The notes beneath the pieces were generated by a model that saw nothing but the letters and a program-made list of their open reading frames with translations, searched no databases and was not told the origin of the DNA. Source: Candidatus Eisenbacteria bacterium (GTDB taxonomy: Bacteria > Desulfobacterota > Binatia > DP-6). From it: a stretch of 64,000 bases of DNA. Position numbers and translations under genes: made by a program. Location: the NCBI GenBank assembly GCA_035577985.1, contig DATJZY010000126.1:1-64000 (forward strand), in the 5' to 3' direction. Below are positions 25,432-32,708 of this stretch, one piece after another; positions within the stretch are counted from its first letter, which is position 1, and every line of letters starts with the position of its first letter.

Positions 25432-25706
25432 CCGACCCAAGACTCCGTCTTGGGTCGGAGCCGAGAGTGGCGCGTGGGTGATACGCGCGAGCAGCATGCC
25501 GCGGCCAGCGAAGCTGGCGCGGCACGCGAGGTACGCGCGACATCGTCGTAGGGTTGGGCATCCCCTGGAGTCGCCGCGTGGCCAGTCGACCCGAGGTGCG
25601 TTCCTCGTATGCGGCGCCGGCTTTGCCGGCCGCCGCACGCCGGTCGCGCGTACCACCCACGCCCCAACCTACGCGCTTCGCCCCGAGACGAAGTCTCGGG
25701 GCGAAA
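25432..25706. repeat. Composite inverted element A-B-B'-A' filling a convergent intergenic gap
   Basis: The whole gap between the DHH gene and the Cys-rich gene is made of four hairpins in mirror order. A: 25432-25458, 12-bp stem with TCC loop, core CCAAGAC/GTCTTGG. B: 25497-25524, TGCCGCGGCCAGC...GCTGGCGCGGCA with one bulge. B': 25610-25637, same 28-nt length. A': 25677-25705, 13-bp perfect stem with GAA loop, core CCGAGAC/GTCTCGG. The flanks of B and B' also match when one is reverse-complemented (for example GCGCGTA-CACCCACGC). A starts right after one stop codon and A' ends right before the other. A related half copy lies at 47691-47787. No coding sense is evident. Confidence 0.8.
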
Positions 25707-27467
25707 CTAATACCCTCGACAGACGTCCGTCGGCAGCGTGCACGTGCTCGGCGCCTGCAGCGGCTCGCACGCCGTGATCGTACCGGGCAGCGTCATGCGG
25801 AAGAGCACGTCGTTGTACGGCGGCCCGCCCGAGAAGACCGCGCCCGCGCTGACGAGGATCATCTTCCGGCCGACTTCGCAGCACGCGCCCGACGCGGGCC
25901 GCCCCGCGATCGACGCGTTGTTCGGCTGCGACCCGGCGATGCTGCACCCGTCGGCGTTCGCATCCGTGAATCTCGCGCGTCCCGTGCCGGTCGTGAGGCT
26001 GAAGGCCGAATGGATCTCGGCGAGGACCGTGTCCGCGCCGGGATTGAGCGTGCCGTCGTGATCGGGGCAGGTGGCGTCTGCCGCCTGCCAGATCTGCAGG
26101 ACGCCCGGCATCTCGAACTGGAAGTGCAGGCCCTGCGGCACGTTGGTGCCGCCGCCGAAGGTCGTCGTGATGGCGCCGAGCGTATCTGCCCCGGCGCCGC
26201 CGGCGGCAGTGCTGCACACGAGGCCCGTCGGCGCGCACACGCCGTCGCTCGTGTCGGCCGCCTTCGTGATGTTGGGATCGGCGGTCGTGCCCTTGCCGTC
26301 CCAGAACGTGCCGACGCCGAGGCCGTCGCCCGTGGCGCATCCGGTCGCCGTGAGCTGCGCCGTCGCGGTGAGCGATCCCACGCAGAACGGATTGGCCGAG
26401 AAGCCATCGGCCGGAACGGTCAGGGTGTGACGGCAGTCGGCATCGGGCGGGCCGGTGTCGAGCACGATCGCGATGCCGCCGGCCAGGCGCGGGATCGTGG
26501 GCGGCTGTCCGAGGTCGATCGTGCCGCCCTGGTCGGTCGTGAACACGATGCGCCGTGGCCCACAGCATGCCTGGCAGGCGTCGGGATAGGTCCCGGCCGC
26601 GGGCGCGGCGACCGCGTCGGCACAATCCGACGACGTCGTCGTCGAGCAGTCGAGACACTCGACGAGCTTGCGCATGGAATCGACGTGCGGCGGGCAGCCG
26701 ACGCTCGTCCCGGGACAGGTGTCGGCGAACCCCAGGTCCGGCGGCGCGACGTCGTCGGCGCCGTCGCACTGGTGGTCGCGTCCCCCGCACGCCTTGCAGA
26801 TGGCGGCGACCCGCCGCGCGGCCGCCTGCTGCAGCAGCTTCGTCGAGCCCTCGTTGGGACAGTCGTCGTGGTGGTGGCCGAGCAGGCGATCGCCGAGGCA
26901 GTTGGCGATGATGTTTGCGCGCGTGAAGAGGAGCTTCCCGGTCTCCTTGCCGATCGTGCGCGAGCAGCGCGCGACCTTCTTGGCCGGCGTCGACGCCGGG
27001 TAGACGGGAGCCAGCGATCGCTCGGCCGAGCCGAACGCCACGCACTCGATGCACGTCCCGATGTCGCTGCAGCTCGTGATCGGCGTCGTGCAGGCGGGAT
27101 CGCTGCTCCCGATCAGACCCGGACAGCTACCGATCCCCCACCCGATCGAGGCCAGCGACTCGTCGTCGTCGTCGCCGCAGGTGTGATTTGGACCGCCGCA
27201 GGCCTTGCCGATCGTGCGGCCGAGGCGCTCGGCGGCGCGCCCGAGCACCGCCGCGACCTTCGGCTCCGTGCGACAGACCGTGTCCGGGGGCAGGGCGCCC
27301 TTGCGCTTCTTGGCTTCGCATTGCCCGAGCACCGTCAATACGACTTGCTGTAGGGCCGCCGTGCCGCGCAGGATGCGCAGCTGGCAGGTCATCGGCGACG
27401 CGAGCGCAATGCGCGGAATTCCCGCCGCGAGGACGAGCAGGAGCAGCAGGGATCGCCGCCTCGGCAT
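25707..27467 (-). CDS. Secreted cysteine-rich protein with duplicated Cys module
   Basis: 586 aa, family not identified. A signal peptide (residues 1 to about 24, LLLLLVLAAGIPRIALA) precedes two related Cys-rich modules. One (about 50-142) contains KACGGPNHTCGDDDD and the second (about 168-274) contains KACGGRDHQCDGADD followed by CPGTSVGC and CLDC. The C-terminal about 300 residues are beta-rich with scattered Cys pairs and no repeats. Many disulfides are likely, so it is probably periplasmic, surface-bound or secreted. Similar Cys-rich exported proteins occur in Binatota- and Myxococcota-like genomes. It lies 33 bp downstream of queG on the same strand. Confidence 0.8.
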   Translation of the reverse strand: MPRRRSLLLLLVLAAGIPRIALASPMTCQLRILRGTAALQQVVLTVLGQCEAKKRKGALPPDTVCRTEPKVAAVLGRAAERLGRTIGKACGGPNHTCGDDDDESLASIGWGIGSCPGLIGSSDPACTTPITSCSDIGTCIECVAFGSAERSLAPVYPASTPAKKVARCSRTIGKETGKLLFTRANIIANCLGDRLLGHHHDDCPNEGSTKLLQQAAARRVAAICKACGGRDHQCDGADDVAPPDLGFADTCPGTSVGCPPHVDSMRKLVECLDCSTTTSSDCADAVAAPAAGTYPDACQACCGPRRIVFTTDQGGTIDLGQPPTIPRLAGGIAIVLDTGPPDADCRHTLTVPADGFSANPFCVGSLTATAQLTATGCATGDGLGVGTFWDGKGTTADPNITKAADTSDGVCAPTGLVCSTAAGGAGADTLGAITTTFGGGTNVPQGLHFQFEMPGVLQIWQAADATCPDHDGTLNPGADTVLAEIHSAFSLTTGTGRARFTDANADGCSIAGSQPNNASIAGRPASGACCEVGRKMILVSAGAVFSGGPPYNDVLFRMTLPGTITACEPLQAPSTCTLPTDVCRGY

Positions 27468-27500
27468 GAACGAATTGGCTACGCGCTCCGTGCAAAGCGG

Positions 27501-28622
27501 TCAAGCCGGTTGGCGCGACGATTCGCCCAACGCCGCCTCGATCTCTGCCCGCGCTTCCGCCGACGGCTCGCCGCGCCGGACACCGTCGAGAACGCGGCGC
27601 GCCGCCGCGTCGCCGATGCGCCCGAGCGCCCATGCGACGTGTCCGCGCACGAGCGGATCCGCGTCGCGAATCGCCCCGGCGAGCGCCGGCACCGCGGCCG
27701 GATTGCCGCTGTTGCCGAGCGCCACGGCGGCGTTGCGCACCAGGCCGCGCCGGCCCGTGCGAGTGATCGCCGTGCCGCCGAAGCGGGCGGCGAAGCCGTC
27801 GGCGTCGAGCGCGATCAGCTCGGTGAGCGCCGGGGCGAGCCACGCGGCGGCTGCGACGTCGCGCGCGTCGCCGTTCCAGGGGCACACCTCCTGGCAGACG
27901 TCGCACCCGAACACCCAGTTCTCGAGCAGCGGCCGCAGCTCGTGCGGGATCGCCGAGCGGTGCTCGATCGTCAGGTACGAGATGCAGCGCCGCGGCTCCA
28001 TCGTGTAGCCGTTTTCGAGGGCGCCGGTCGGACACGCGGCGACACAGCGGGTGCAGGTGCCGCAGTGGTCGCGCGGCAGCGGCATGGCGTCGACCTCGAG
28101 GTCCGACACCAGCTCGCCCAGGAAGAAGTACGAGCCGGCGTGGCGGTGCAGCACGAGCGTGTTCTTCCCGATCCATCCGATGCCGGCGCGGCGTGCCCAC
28201 TCGCGCTCGAGGATCGCGCCGGTGTCGACGTACGAGAGGTAGCGCGTGCCGGGAAACAGGCGCGCCAGCGCCTCGGCGAAACGATCGAGACGCCGCCGGA
28301 CGTCGCGGTGGTAGTCGGGCCCGACCGTGTAGGCCGCAATGCGGCCGCGCAGGTGGGTGCGCCAGTCGTCCCGCGGCGGGGCGGGGGGCCGGTAGGGGAC
28401 ACCGACGCACACGAAGCTGCGCGCCCACGGAAACTGCACGCGCGGATCCAGGCGGACGTCGGTGCGCGCCGTGAGGTAGCGCATCTCACCCGCCCGCCCG
28501 TCTGCGAGCCACTGCTCGAGCAGGTCGCCGAGCGGCAGCGGGGTGATCGGGACGCACCCGACGAGCGGAAAGCCGAGCGCTCGCGCCGCCGCCGCGACGA
28601 CGTCTTCCCGACCGCGTGCCAT
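27501..28622 (-). CDS. queG: Epoxyqueuosine reductase QueG
   Basis: Cobalamin and [4Fe-4S] dependent enzyme for the last step of queuosine tRNA modification, about 373 aa. Conserved are the YLTARTDVRLDP and IAAYTVGPDYH blocks, DTGAILEREWARRAGIGWIGKNTLVLHRHAGSYFFLGEL, the ferredoxin-like clusters CGTCTRCVAACPTGA and CDVCQEVCPWN, and CISYLTIEHR. Four to five HEAT-like helices finish the protein. ATG 28622 is chosen; an in-frame ATG at 28634 adds four residues. Neither has a clear ribosome site. It is divergent from the flagellar cluster. Confidence 0.95.
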   Translation of the reverse strand: MARGREDVVAAAARALGFPLVGCVPITPLPLGDLLEQWLADGRAGEMRYLTARTDVRLDPRVQFPWARSFVCVGVPYRPPAPPRDDWRTHLRGRIAAYTVGPDYHRDVRRRLDRFAEALARLFPGTRYLSYVDTGAILEREWARRAGIGWIGKNTLVLHRHAGSYFFLGELVSDLEVDAMPLPRDHCGTCTRCVAACPTGALENGYTMEPRRCISYLTIEHRSAIPHELRPLLENWVFGCDVCQEVCPWNGDARDVAAAAWLAPALTELIALDADGFAARFGGTAITRTGRRGLVRNAAVALGNSGNPAAVPALAGAIRDADPLVRGHVAWALGRIGDAAARRVLDGVRRGEPSAEARAEIEAALGESSRQPA

Positions 28623-28634
28623 CGCGCATGGCAT

Positions 28635-28662
28635 TCAAGCCGAATCACGATCGTGCCGATAG
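28635..28662 (+). promoter_or_regulatory. Sigma28 (FliA)-type promoter of flagellin 1
   Basis: TCAAGCCG (28635-28642), a 12-nt spacer, then GCCGATAG (28655-28662), close to the FliA consensus TAAAGTTT-N11-GCCGATAA. The same layout with the same 12-nt spacer precedes the second flagellin, which strengthens both. It implies that flagellin 1 translation starts at the GTG at 28676 and not upstream. Confidence 0.65.
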
Positions 28663-28675
28663 GGCCTTCGGACCC

Positions 28676-29497
28676 GTGGGATTCGGAATCAACACCAACC
28701 TCCTGTCGCTGAACGCCCAGCGCCACCTCGCCGAGACGGACGAAGCGCTGCGCACGGCGTTCGAGCGGCTCTCGTCGGGACTGCGCATCAACCATGCCTC
28801 CGACGATCCGGCCGGCCTCGCCATCGCCGACCGGCTGAAGCGCGACCAGCGCGTCGCGGCGCAGGGTATCCGCAACGCCAACGACGGCATCTCGCTGCTG
28901 TCCCTGGGTGACCAGGCCCTCGGGCAGATCACGGACATCGTGGCACGCCTCTCCGAGCTGGCCTCCGAGTCGGCGTCGGGCACGCTCACGAACACCGAGC
29001 GTGCCGATCTCCAGGTCGAGTTCGCGCAGCTCGTGGCCGAGGTCGGGCGCATCGCGACCACGACCACGTTCAACGGCGTGGCGCTCCTCGCGGGCGCGAC
29101 CACCATCTCGATCCAGGTCGGCCTCGACGGCACGGCGGCGTCGCGCGTCGACGTCGGCACGGTGGATGCCACCCCCGCCGCGCTCTTCGGCGGGACGCTC
29201 TCGGTCGCGACCGCGGCCGGCGCGCAGAGCGCCCTCGGCGTGCTCACGACCGCCGTCCAGACGGTGGCGAGCGCGCGGGCCGGCTTCGGCGCGGGCGAGA
29301 GTCGCCTCCTCACGGCGATCTCGACCCTGCGTGTCGCCGCGGAGAGCTACGCCCAGGCCGAGAGCCGGATCCGCGACGCCGACATCGCCGCCGAGACCGC
29401 GGCCTTGACGCGCGCACAGATCCTCCAGTCCGCCGGCACGGCCGTCCTCGCCCAGGCGAACCAGCAGCCCGCATTCGCGCTGCAGCTCCTGCGATAG
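28676..29497 (+). CDS. fliC: Flagellin 1
   Basis: Flagellar filament subunit, 273 aa from GTG 28676. It has only the D0/D1 core: N-terminal INTNLLSLNAQRHLAETDEALRTAFERLSSGLRINHASDDPAGLAIADRLKRD, a short central part, and the C-terminal ESYAQAESRIRDADIAAETAALTRAQILQSAGTAVLAQANQQ helix that recruits FliS. D2/D3 surface domains are absent, as in other short flagellins. The frame is open from GTG 28616 and includes an ATG at 28628, but those would add up to 20 residues (MAFKPNHDRADRAFGP) not seen in the paralogue and would place the promoter inside the gene. GTG aligns exactly with the paralogue's ATG. Confidence 0.92.
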   Translation: MGFGINTNLLSLNAQRHLAETDEALRTAFERLSSGLRINHASDDPAGLAIADRLKRDQRVAAQGIRNANDGISLLSLGDQALGQITDIVARLSELASESASGTLTNTERADLQVEFAQLVAEVGRIATTTTFNGVALLAGATTISIQVGLDGTAASRVDVGTVDATPAALFGGTLSVATAAGAQSALGVLTTAVQTVASARAGFGAGESRLLTAISTLRVAAESYAQAESRIRDADIAAETAALTRAQILQSAGTAVLAQANQQPAFALQLLR

Positions 29498-29509
29498 CGC
29501 GGCCGGCGC

Positions 29510-29537
29510 TCAAGTTTTTCACGGGCTCGTCCGATAA
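29510..29537 (+). promoter_or_regulatory. Sigma28 (FliA)-type promoter of flagellin 2
   Basis: TCAAGTTT (29510-29517), 12-nt spacer, TCCGATAA (29530-29537). The -35 box keeps AAGTTT of the consensus and the -10 keeps CCGATAA. The distance from -10 to ATG is 17 nt, so the leader would be very short. It sits 12 nt after the flagellin 1 stop codon. Confidence 0.7.
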
Positions 29538-29554
29538 CACAGGAGGGCTCTCCC

Positions 29555-30379
29555 ATGGCGTTCACGATCAACACGAACCTCCTCGCGCTCAACGCCCAGC
29601 GCCACCTCGCCGAGACGGACGAGGCGCTGCGCACGGCGTTCGAGCGACTGTCGTCGGGCCTGCGGATCAACCACGCCTCCGACGACCCGGCCGGGCTCGC
29701 CATCGCGGATCGCTTGAAGCGCGACCAGCGCGTCGCCGCCCAGGCGATCCGCAACGCCAACGACGGCATCTCGCTGCTCTCGCTGGGCGACCAGGCGCTC
29801 GGACAAGTCTCCGACATCCTCACGCGGCTCTCCGAGCTGGCTTCGCAGTCCGCGTCGGGCACGCTCACCGATCCCGAGCGCGCCTCGCTGCAGCTCGAGT
29901 TCGGCCAGCTCGTGCAGGAGATCGACCGCATCGCGACCACGACCACGTTCAACGGCGTCGTCGTGGCCGGCGGCGTCGGCACCGTCTCGATCCAGGTCGG
30001 GCTCGACGGCACCGCCAGCTCGCGCATCGACGTCTCGACCGTGAACGCGACCACCGCCACACTGTTCGGCGGCGCGACGCTCTCGGTCGACACGGCGGCC
30101 AACGCGCAGACCGCCCTGGGCGCGCTCACGACCGCGATCCAGAGCGTGGCGAGCGGCCGCGCGACGCTGGGCGCGGGCGAGAGCCGGCTCCTCTCCGCCG
30201 TCTCGACCCTGCGCGTGGCGCAGGAGAGCTATGCCCAGGCGGAAAGCCGCATCCGCGACGCCGACGTCGCCGCCGAGACGGCGGCCCTGACGCGCGCCCA
30301 GATCCTGCAGTCGGCAGGAGTTGCCGTCCTGGCACAAGCGAACCAGCAGGCGAAGCTGGTGCTCGAGCTGCTGAAGTAG
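29555..30379 (+). CDS. fliC: Flagellin 2
   Basis: 274-aa flagellin, a tandem paralogue of flagellin 1. The N-terminal 90 residues are nearly identical (NAQRHLAETDEALRTAFERLSSGLRINHASDDPAGLAIADRLKRDQRVAAQ) and the C-terminal SRIRDADVAAETAALTRAQILQSAGVAVLAQANQQ is shared. The middle differs more (VVVAGGVGTVSIQVGLDGTASSRIDVSTVNATTATLF). Again only the D0/D1 domains are present. ATG 29555 has an AGGAGGG ribosome site. The central region is rich in Ser/Thr, which are possible glycosylation sites. Confidence 0.97.
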   Translation: MAFTINTNLLALNAQRHLAETDEALRTAFERLSSGLRINHASDDPAGLAIADRLKRDQRVAAQAIRNANDGISLLSLGDQALGQVSDILTRLSELASQSASGTLTDPERASLQLEFGQLVQEIDRIATTTTFNGVVVAGGVGTVSIQVGLDGTASSRIDVSTVNATTATLFGGATLSVDTAANAQTALGALTTAIQSVASGRATLGAGESRLLSAVSTLRVAQESYAQAESRIRDADVAAETAALTRAQILQSAGVAVLAQANQQAKLVLELLK

Positions 30380-30399
30380 CCCTCCCGGGCCTCGTGCCG

Positions 30400-30415
30400 G
30401 GGCCTGGAACTTGCA
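30400..30415 (+). promoter_or_regulatory. Sigma54 promoter of fliD-fliS
   Basis: GG at 30401-30402 and GC at 30413-30414 are separated by 10 nt, with TTGCA intact at -12. The region reads GGGCCTGGAACTTGCA; compare TGGCACG-N4-TTGCA. The same TGGAACTTGC core occurs before flgB. FlrC in this cluster is a suitable activator. Confidence 0.6.
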
Positions 30416-30440
30416 CGATCCGGCGCGAAGGCGGACCAGC

Positions 30441-31790
30441 ATGGCGGGAATCTCGTTCGGCGGCCTGGCGTCGGGACTCGACAGCGAGGCGATCATCGAG
30501 CAGCTGATGGGGCTCGAGCGCCGTCCGGTCGCGCTCCTGGAGCAGCGGCTCGCCGACCTCACCAAGACCCGCGACGCCGTCGGGACGATCGGGACGAAGC
30601 TCGCGAGCCTGCGCGCCGCCGTGGCGCCGCTCGGCTCGCCGGGCGGAGTCCTCGTCCGTCAGGCGACGTCCACCGACGCCGCCGTGCTCGGCGTCTCGGC
30701 CGGCACCGGTGCCACGCCGGGAACGTATACGATCTCGGTCTTGCATCCGGCCCGGCCGTCGGTTGCGACCTCCTCGGTGCTGCTCGCCGGCACGACCGGA
30801 CCCATCTCCACCGTCGACGGCGTCCTGCGCTTCCAGGTGGGCACCGGACCCGTGCAGTCGGTGGCGGTGTCGCCGACCACGACGCTCGACGACCTCGTGG
30901 CGGCGATTGGTGGCCTCGCGGCCGGCGTCACCGCGTCCGCCGTGAACCTCGGAACCGCGAGCTCGCCGTCCTACACGCTGCGCATCGCGACCACCGCGAC
31001 GGGATCGGATCAGACGATCACGATCCTGCAGGACGACACCGCCATCGGGATCACGACCGCGCAGGCGGGCGACGACGCGGTCTTCACGGTCGACGAGCTC
31101 GGCACGACGTACCAGCGTTCCACCAACACCGTCGACGACGTCCTTCCAGGCGTGACCCTGGTCGTGCGGGGTCCGGGGACGGCCGTCGTCACGGTCGCGG
31201 ACGACGCGGATGCCGTCGTCGCGCGCGTGCAGACGCTCGTCTCGACGTACAACGACCTCCGCACGTTCATCGCCGGCGAGTCCGCCGTCTCGACCGACGC
31301 CGACGCCGGTCTCACGATCGGAAGCCTCGCCGCCGATGCGACCGCGGACCGCGTCGTGCGCGGGCTGCAGCAGGCGATCACGAGCGCCGTCTCGGGGACG
31401 ACCGGAGCGTTCGTCAACCTCTCGGGCCTCGGCGTCACGACCGCACGCGACGGCACGCTGACGCTCGACGAGACGCGTCTGCGAGCGGCGCTCACCGCCG
31501 ATCCCGACGGCGTGGCCGAGGTGGTCTCGGGTGCGTCCGCCTGCACGACGACGCTCATCGACGGACTCACGCAGACGGGCGGGGTGCTGCCGCTCCACGC
31601 CGACGCGCTCGCGCGCCAGTCGCAGGCCCTCGAAGCGTCGATCGCCGCCGGCGAGCGCCAGCTCCAGGGCGTCGAGGCGTCGCTGCGCCGGCAGTTCGAC
31701 GCTCTGGAGACGCTGCTCGCGGATCTGGCGCGGCAGTCGAGCGCGCTCGACGCGCTCACCGGGGCCACCCAGGCCGGCTCGGCGTCGTGA
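30441..31790 (+). CDS. fliD: Flagellar filament capping protein FliD
   Basis: Cap protein that folds flagellin at the filament tip, 449 aa. The N-terminus has the FliD signature ISFGGLASGLDSEAIIEQLMGLERRPVALLEQRLADL, the middle is beta-rich, and the C-terminus has FVNLSGLGVTTARDGTLTLDETRLRAALTADPDGVAEV followed by a coiled coil. ATG 30441 fits the family N-terminus; a longer frame from TTG 30411 would start inside the promoter. It overlaps fliS by GTGA. Confidence 0.95.
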   Translation: MAGISFGGLASGLDSEAIIEQLMGLERRPVALLEQRLADLTKTRDAVGTIGTKLASLRAAVAPLGSPGGVLVRQATSTDAAVLGVSAGTGATPGTYTISVLHPARPSVATSSVLLAGTTGPISTVDGVLRFQVGTGPVQSVAVSPTTTLDDLVAAIGGLAAGVTASAVNLGTASSPSYTLRIATTATGSDQTITILQDDTAIGITTAQAGDDAVFTVDELGTTYQRSTNTVDDVLPGVTLVVRGPGTAVVTVADDADAVVARVQTLVSTYNDLRTFIAGESAVSTDADAGLTIGSLAADATADRVVRGLQQAITSAVSGTTGAFVNLSGLGVTTARDGTLTLDETRLRAALTADPDGVAEVVSGASACTTTLIDGLTQTGGVLPLHADALARQSQALEASIAAGERQLQGVEASLRRQFDALETLLADLARQSSALDALTGATQAGSAS

Positions 31791-32188
31791 CCGCCATGTT
31801 CCCCGCCGAGTACGCGCGACGCTACGCCCACGCACAGATCACGTCGGTCGATCGCGGCCGACTGCTGCTGCTGGTGCTCGAAGGCGGGCAGACGTCCCTC
31901 GGCCGCGCCCGTGCCGCGCTCGACGCCGGCGATCTCGCGCGCTTCGCGCACGAGCGGCGCCGCGCCCAGGACGTCATTGCCGAGCTCCTGCAGACGCTCG
32001 ACCATGCCGCCGGAGGCGAGATCGCCACCAACCTGGCGCGCCTGTACGCGTTCATGCTGGAGCACCTGACGGCCGCCAACGTCGAGCAGAGCGCGCGCCA
32101 CGTCGACGAGGTGCTGCGCGCCTATGCGCCGATCGTCGACGCGTATCGCGCCGTCCTCGCGCGCCCGTTCGCGGGAGGAAAGACGTGA
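31787..32188 (+). CDS. fliS: Flagellin export chaperone FliS
   Basis: 133-aa four-helix chaperone that holds flagellin monomers before export. The pattern YARRYAHAQITSVDRGRLLLLVLEGGQTSLGRARAALDAGDLARFAHERRRAQDVIAELLQTLDHAAGGEIATNLARLYAFMLEHL matches FliS, although its lipid-like first motif reads SVDRGRLLLLVLEG where the family has P-LI-MLYDG. The start is GTG 31787, coupled to fliD. Downstream it overlaps the next gene by GTGA. Confidence 0.92.
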   Translation: MTAMFPAEYARRYAHAQITSVDRGRLLLLVLEGGQTSLGRARAALDAGDLARFAHERRRAQDVIAELLQTLDHAAGGEIATNLARLYAFMLEHLTAANVEQSARHVDEVLRAYAPIVDAYRAVLARPFAGGKT

Positions 32189-32604
32189 CGACGGTGGAGC
32201 TGCAGGCGGCGAGCGAAGAGGAAGCGCGTCGCTATCGCGCGCTCGTCGCCGCCTACGAGGCGATGCTCGCCCTGGTGTCGGACGAGGGTCCGCTCGCGGT
32301 CGCCGGCCTCACCGCCGCTGGTGTGGCGGCCGATGCGGCGCTCGCGACGCTGCGTGAGGTGACGGCGAAGCTCGGGCCCGAGCGCCTGGCCGCACGCGTG
32401 GCGCCGCCGCCGGTCACCGCGCTGTGGCGCGAATCGGCCGCGATCGCCGCGCGCGCCGCCGAGCTCAACGCCGCGCTCGCCGCCGCGACCGCGGCGCGCC
32501 GCGACGCCGTCGCGGGGCGCCTCGCGACGCTGGCCGCGGGCCGCCGCGCGCTCGCGGCCTATCGACCGGCGAGCGTTCCCCGCACGGCCGATCAGCGCGC
32601 CTGA
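32185..32604 (+). CDS. FlgN/FliT-like flagellar chaperone (putative)
   Basis: 139 aa, all-helical, Ala-rich. A GTG start at 32185 overlaps the fliS stop (GTGA), which strongly suggests co-translation. Position after fliS and the C-terminal segment RLATLAAGRRALAAYRP resemble FlgN (chaperone for hook-filament junction proteins) or FliT (chaperone for FliD). Sequence alone does not separate these. No flgK or flgL is in the window. Confidence 0.6.
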   Translation: MTTVELQAASEEEARRYRALVAAYEAMLALVSDEGPLAVAGLTAAGVAADAALATLREVTAKLGPERLAARVAPPPVTALWRESAAIAARAAELNAALAAATAARRDAVAGRLATLAAGRRALAAYRPASVPRTADQRA

Positions 32605-32708
32605 TCGCCGCCGCGGGTCAAGCGCTTGGCGCCGGGGCCAAATCTCCGCGCCGGCGTACCCGCGTGGGCCGTACGCGCCGTCCGGCGCCGGGGCGACGGC
32701 GCCCTGGC

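Noticed and set aside
25432-25706. CRISPR array
   Set aside because: There are only paired hairpins in mirror orientation; no direct repeats with regular spacers and no cas genes.
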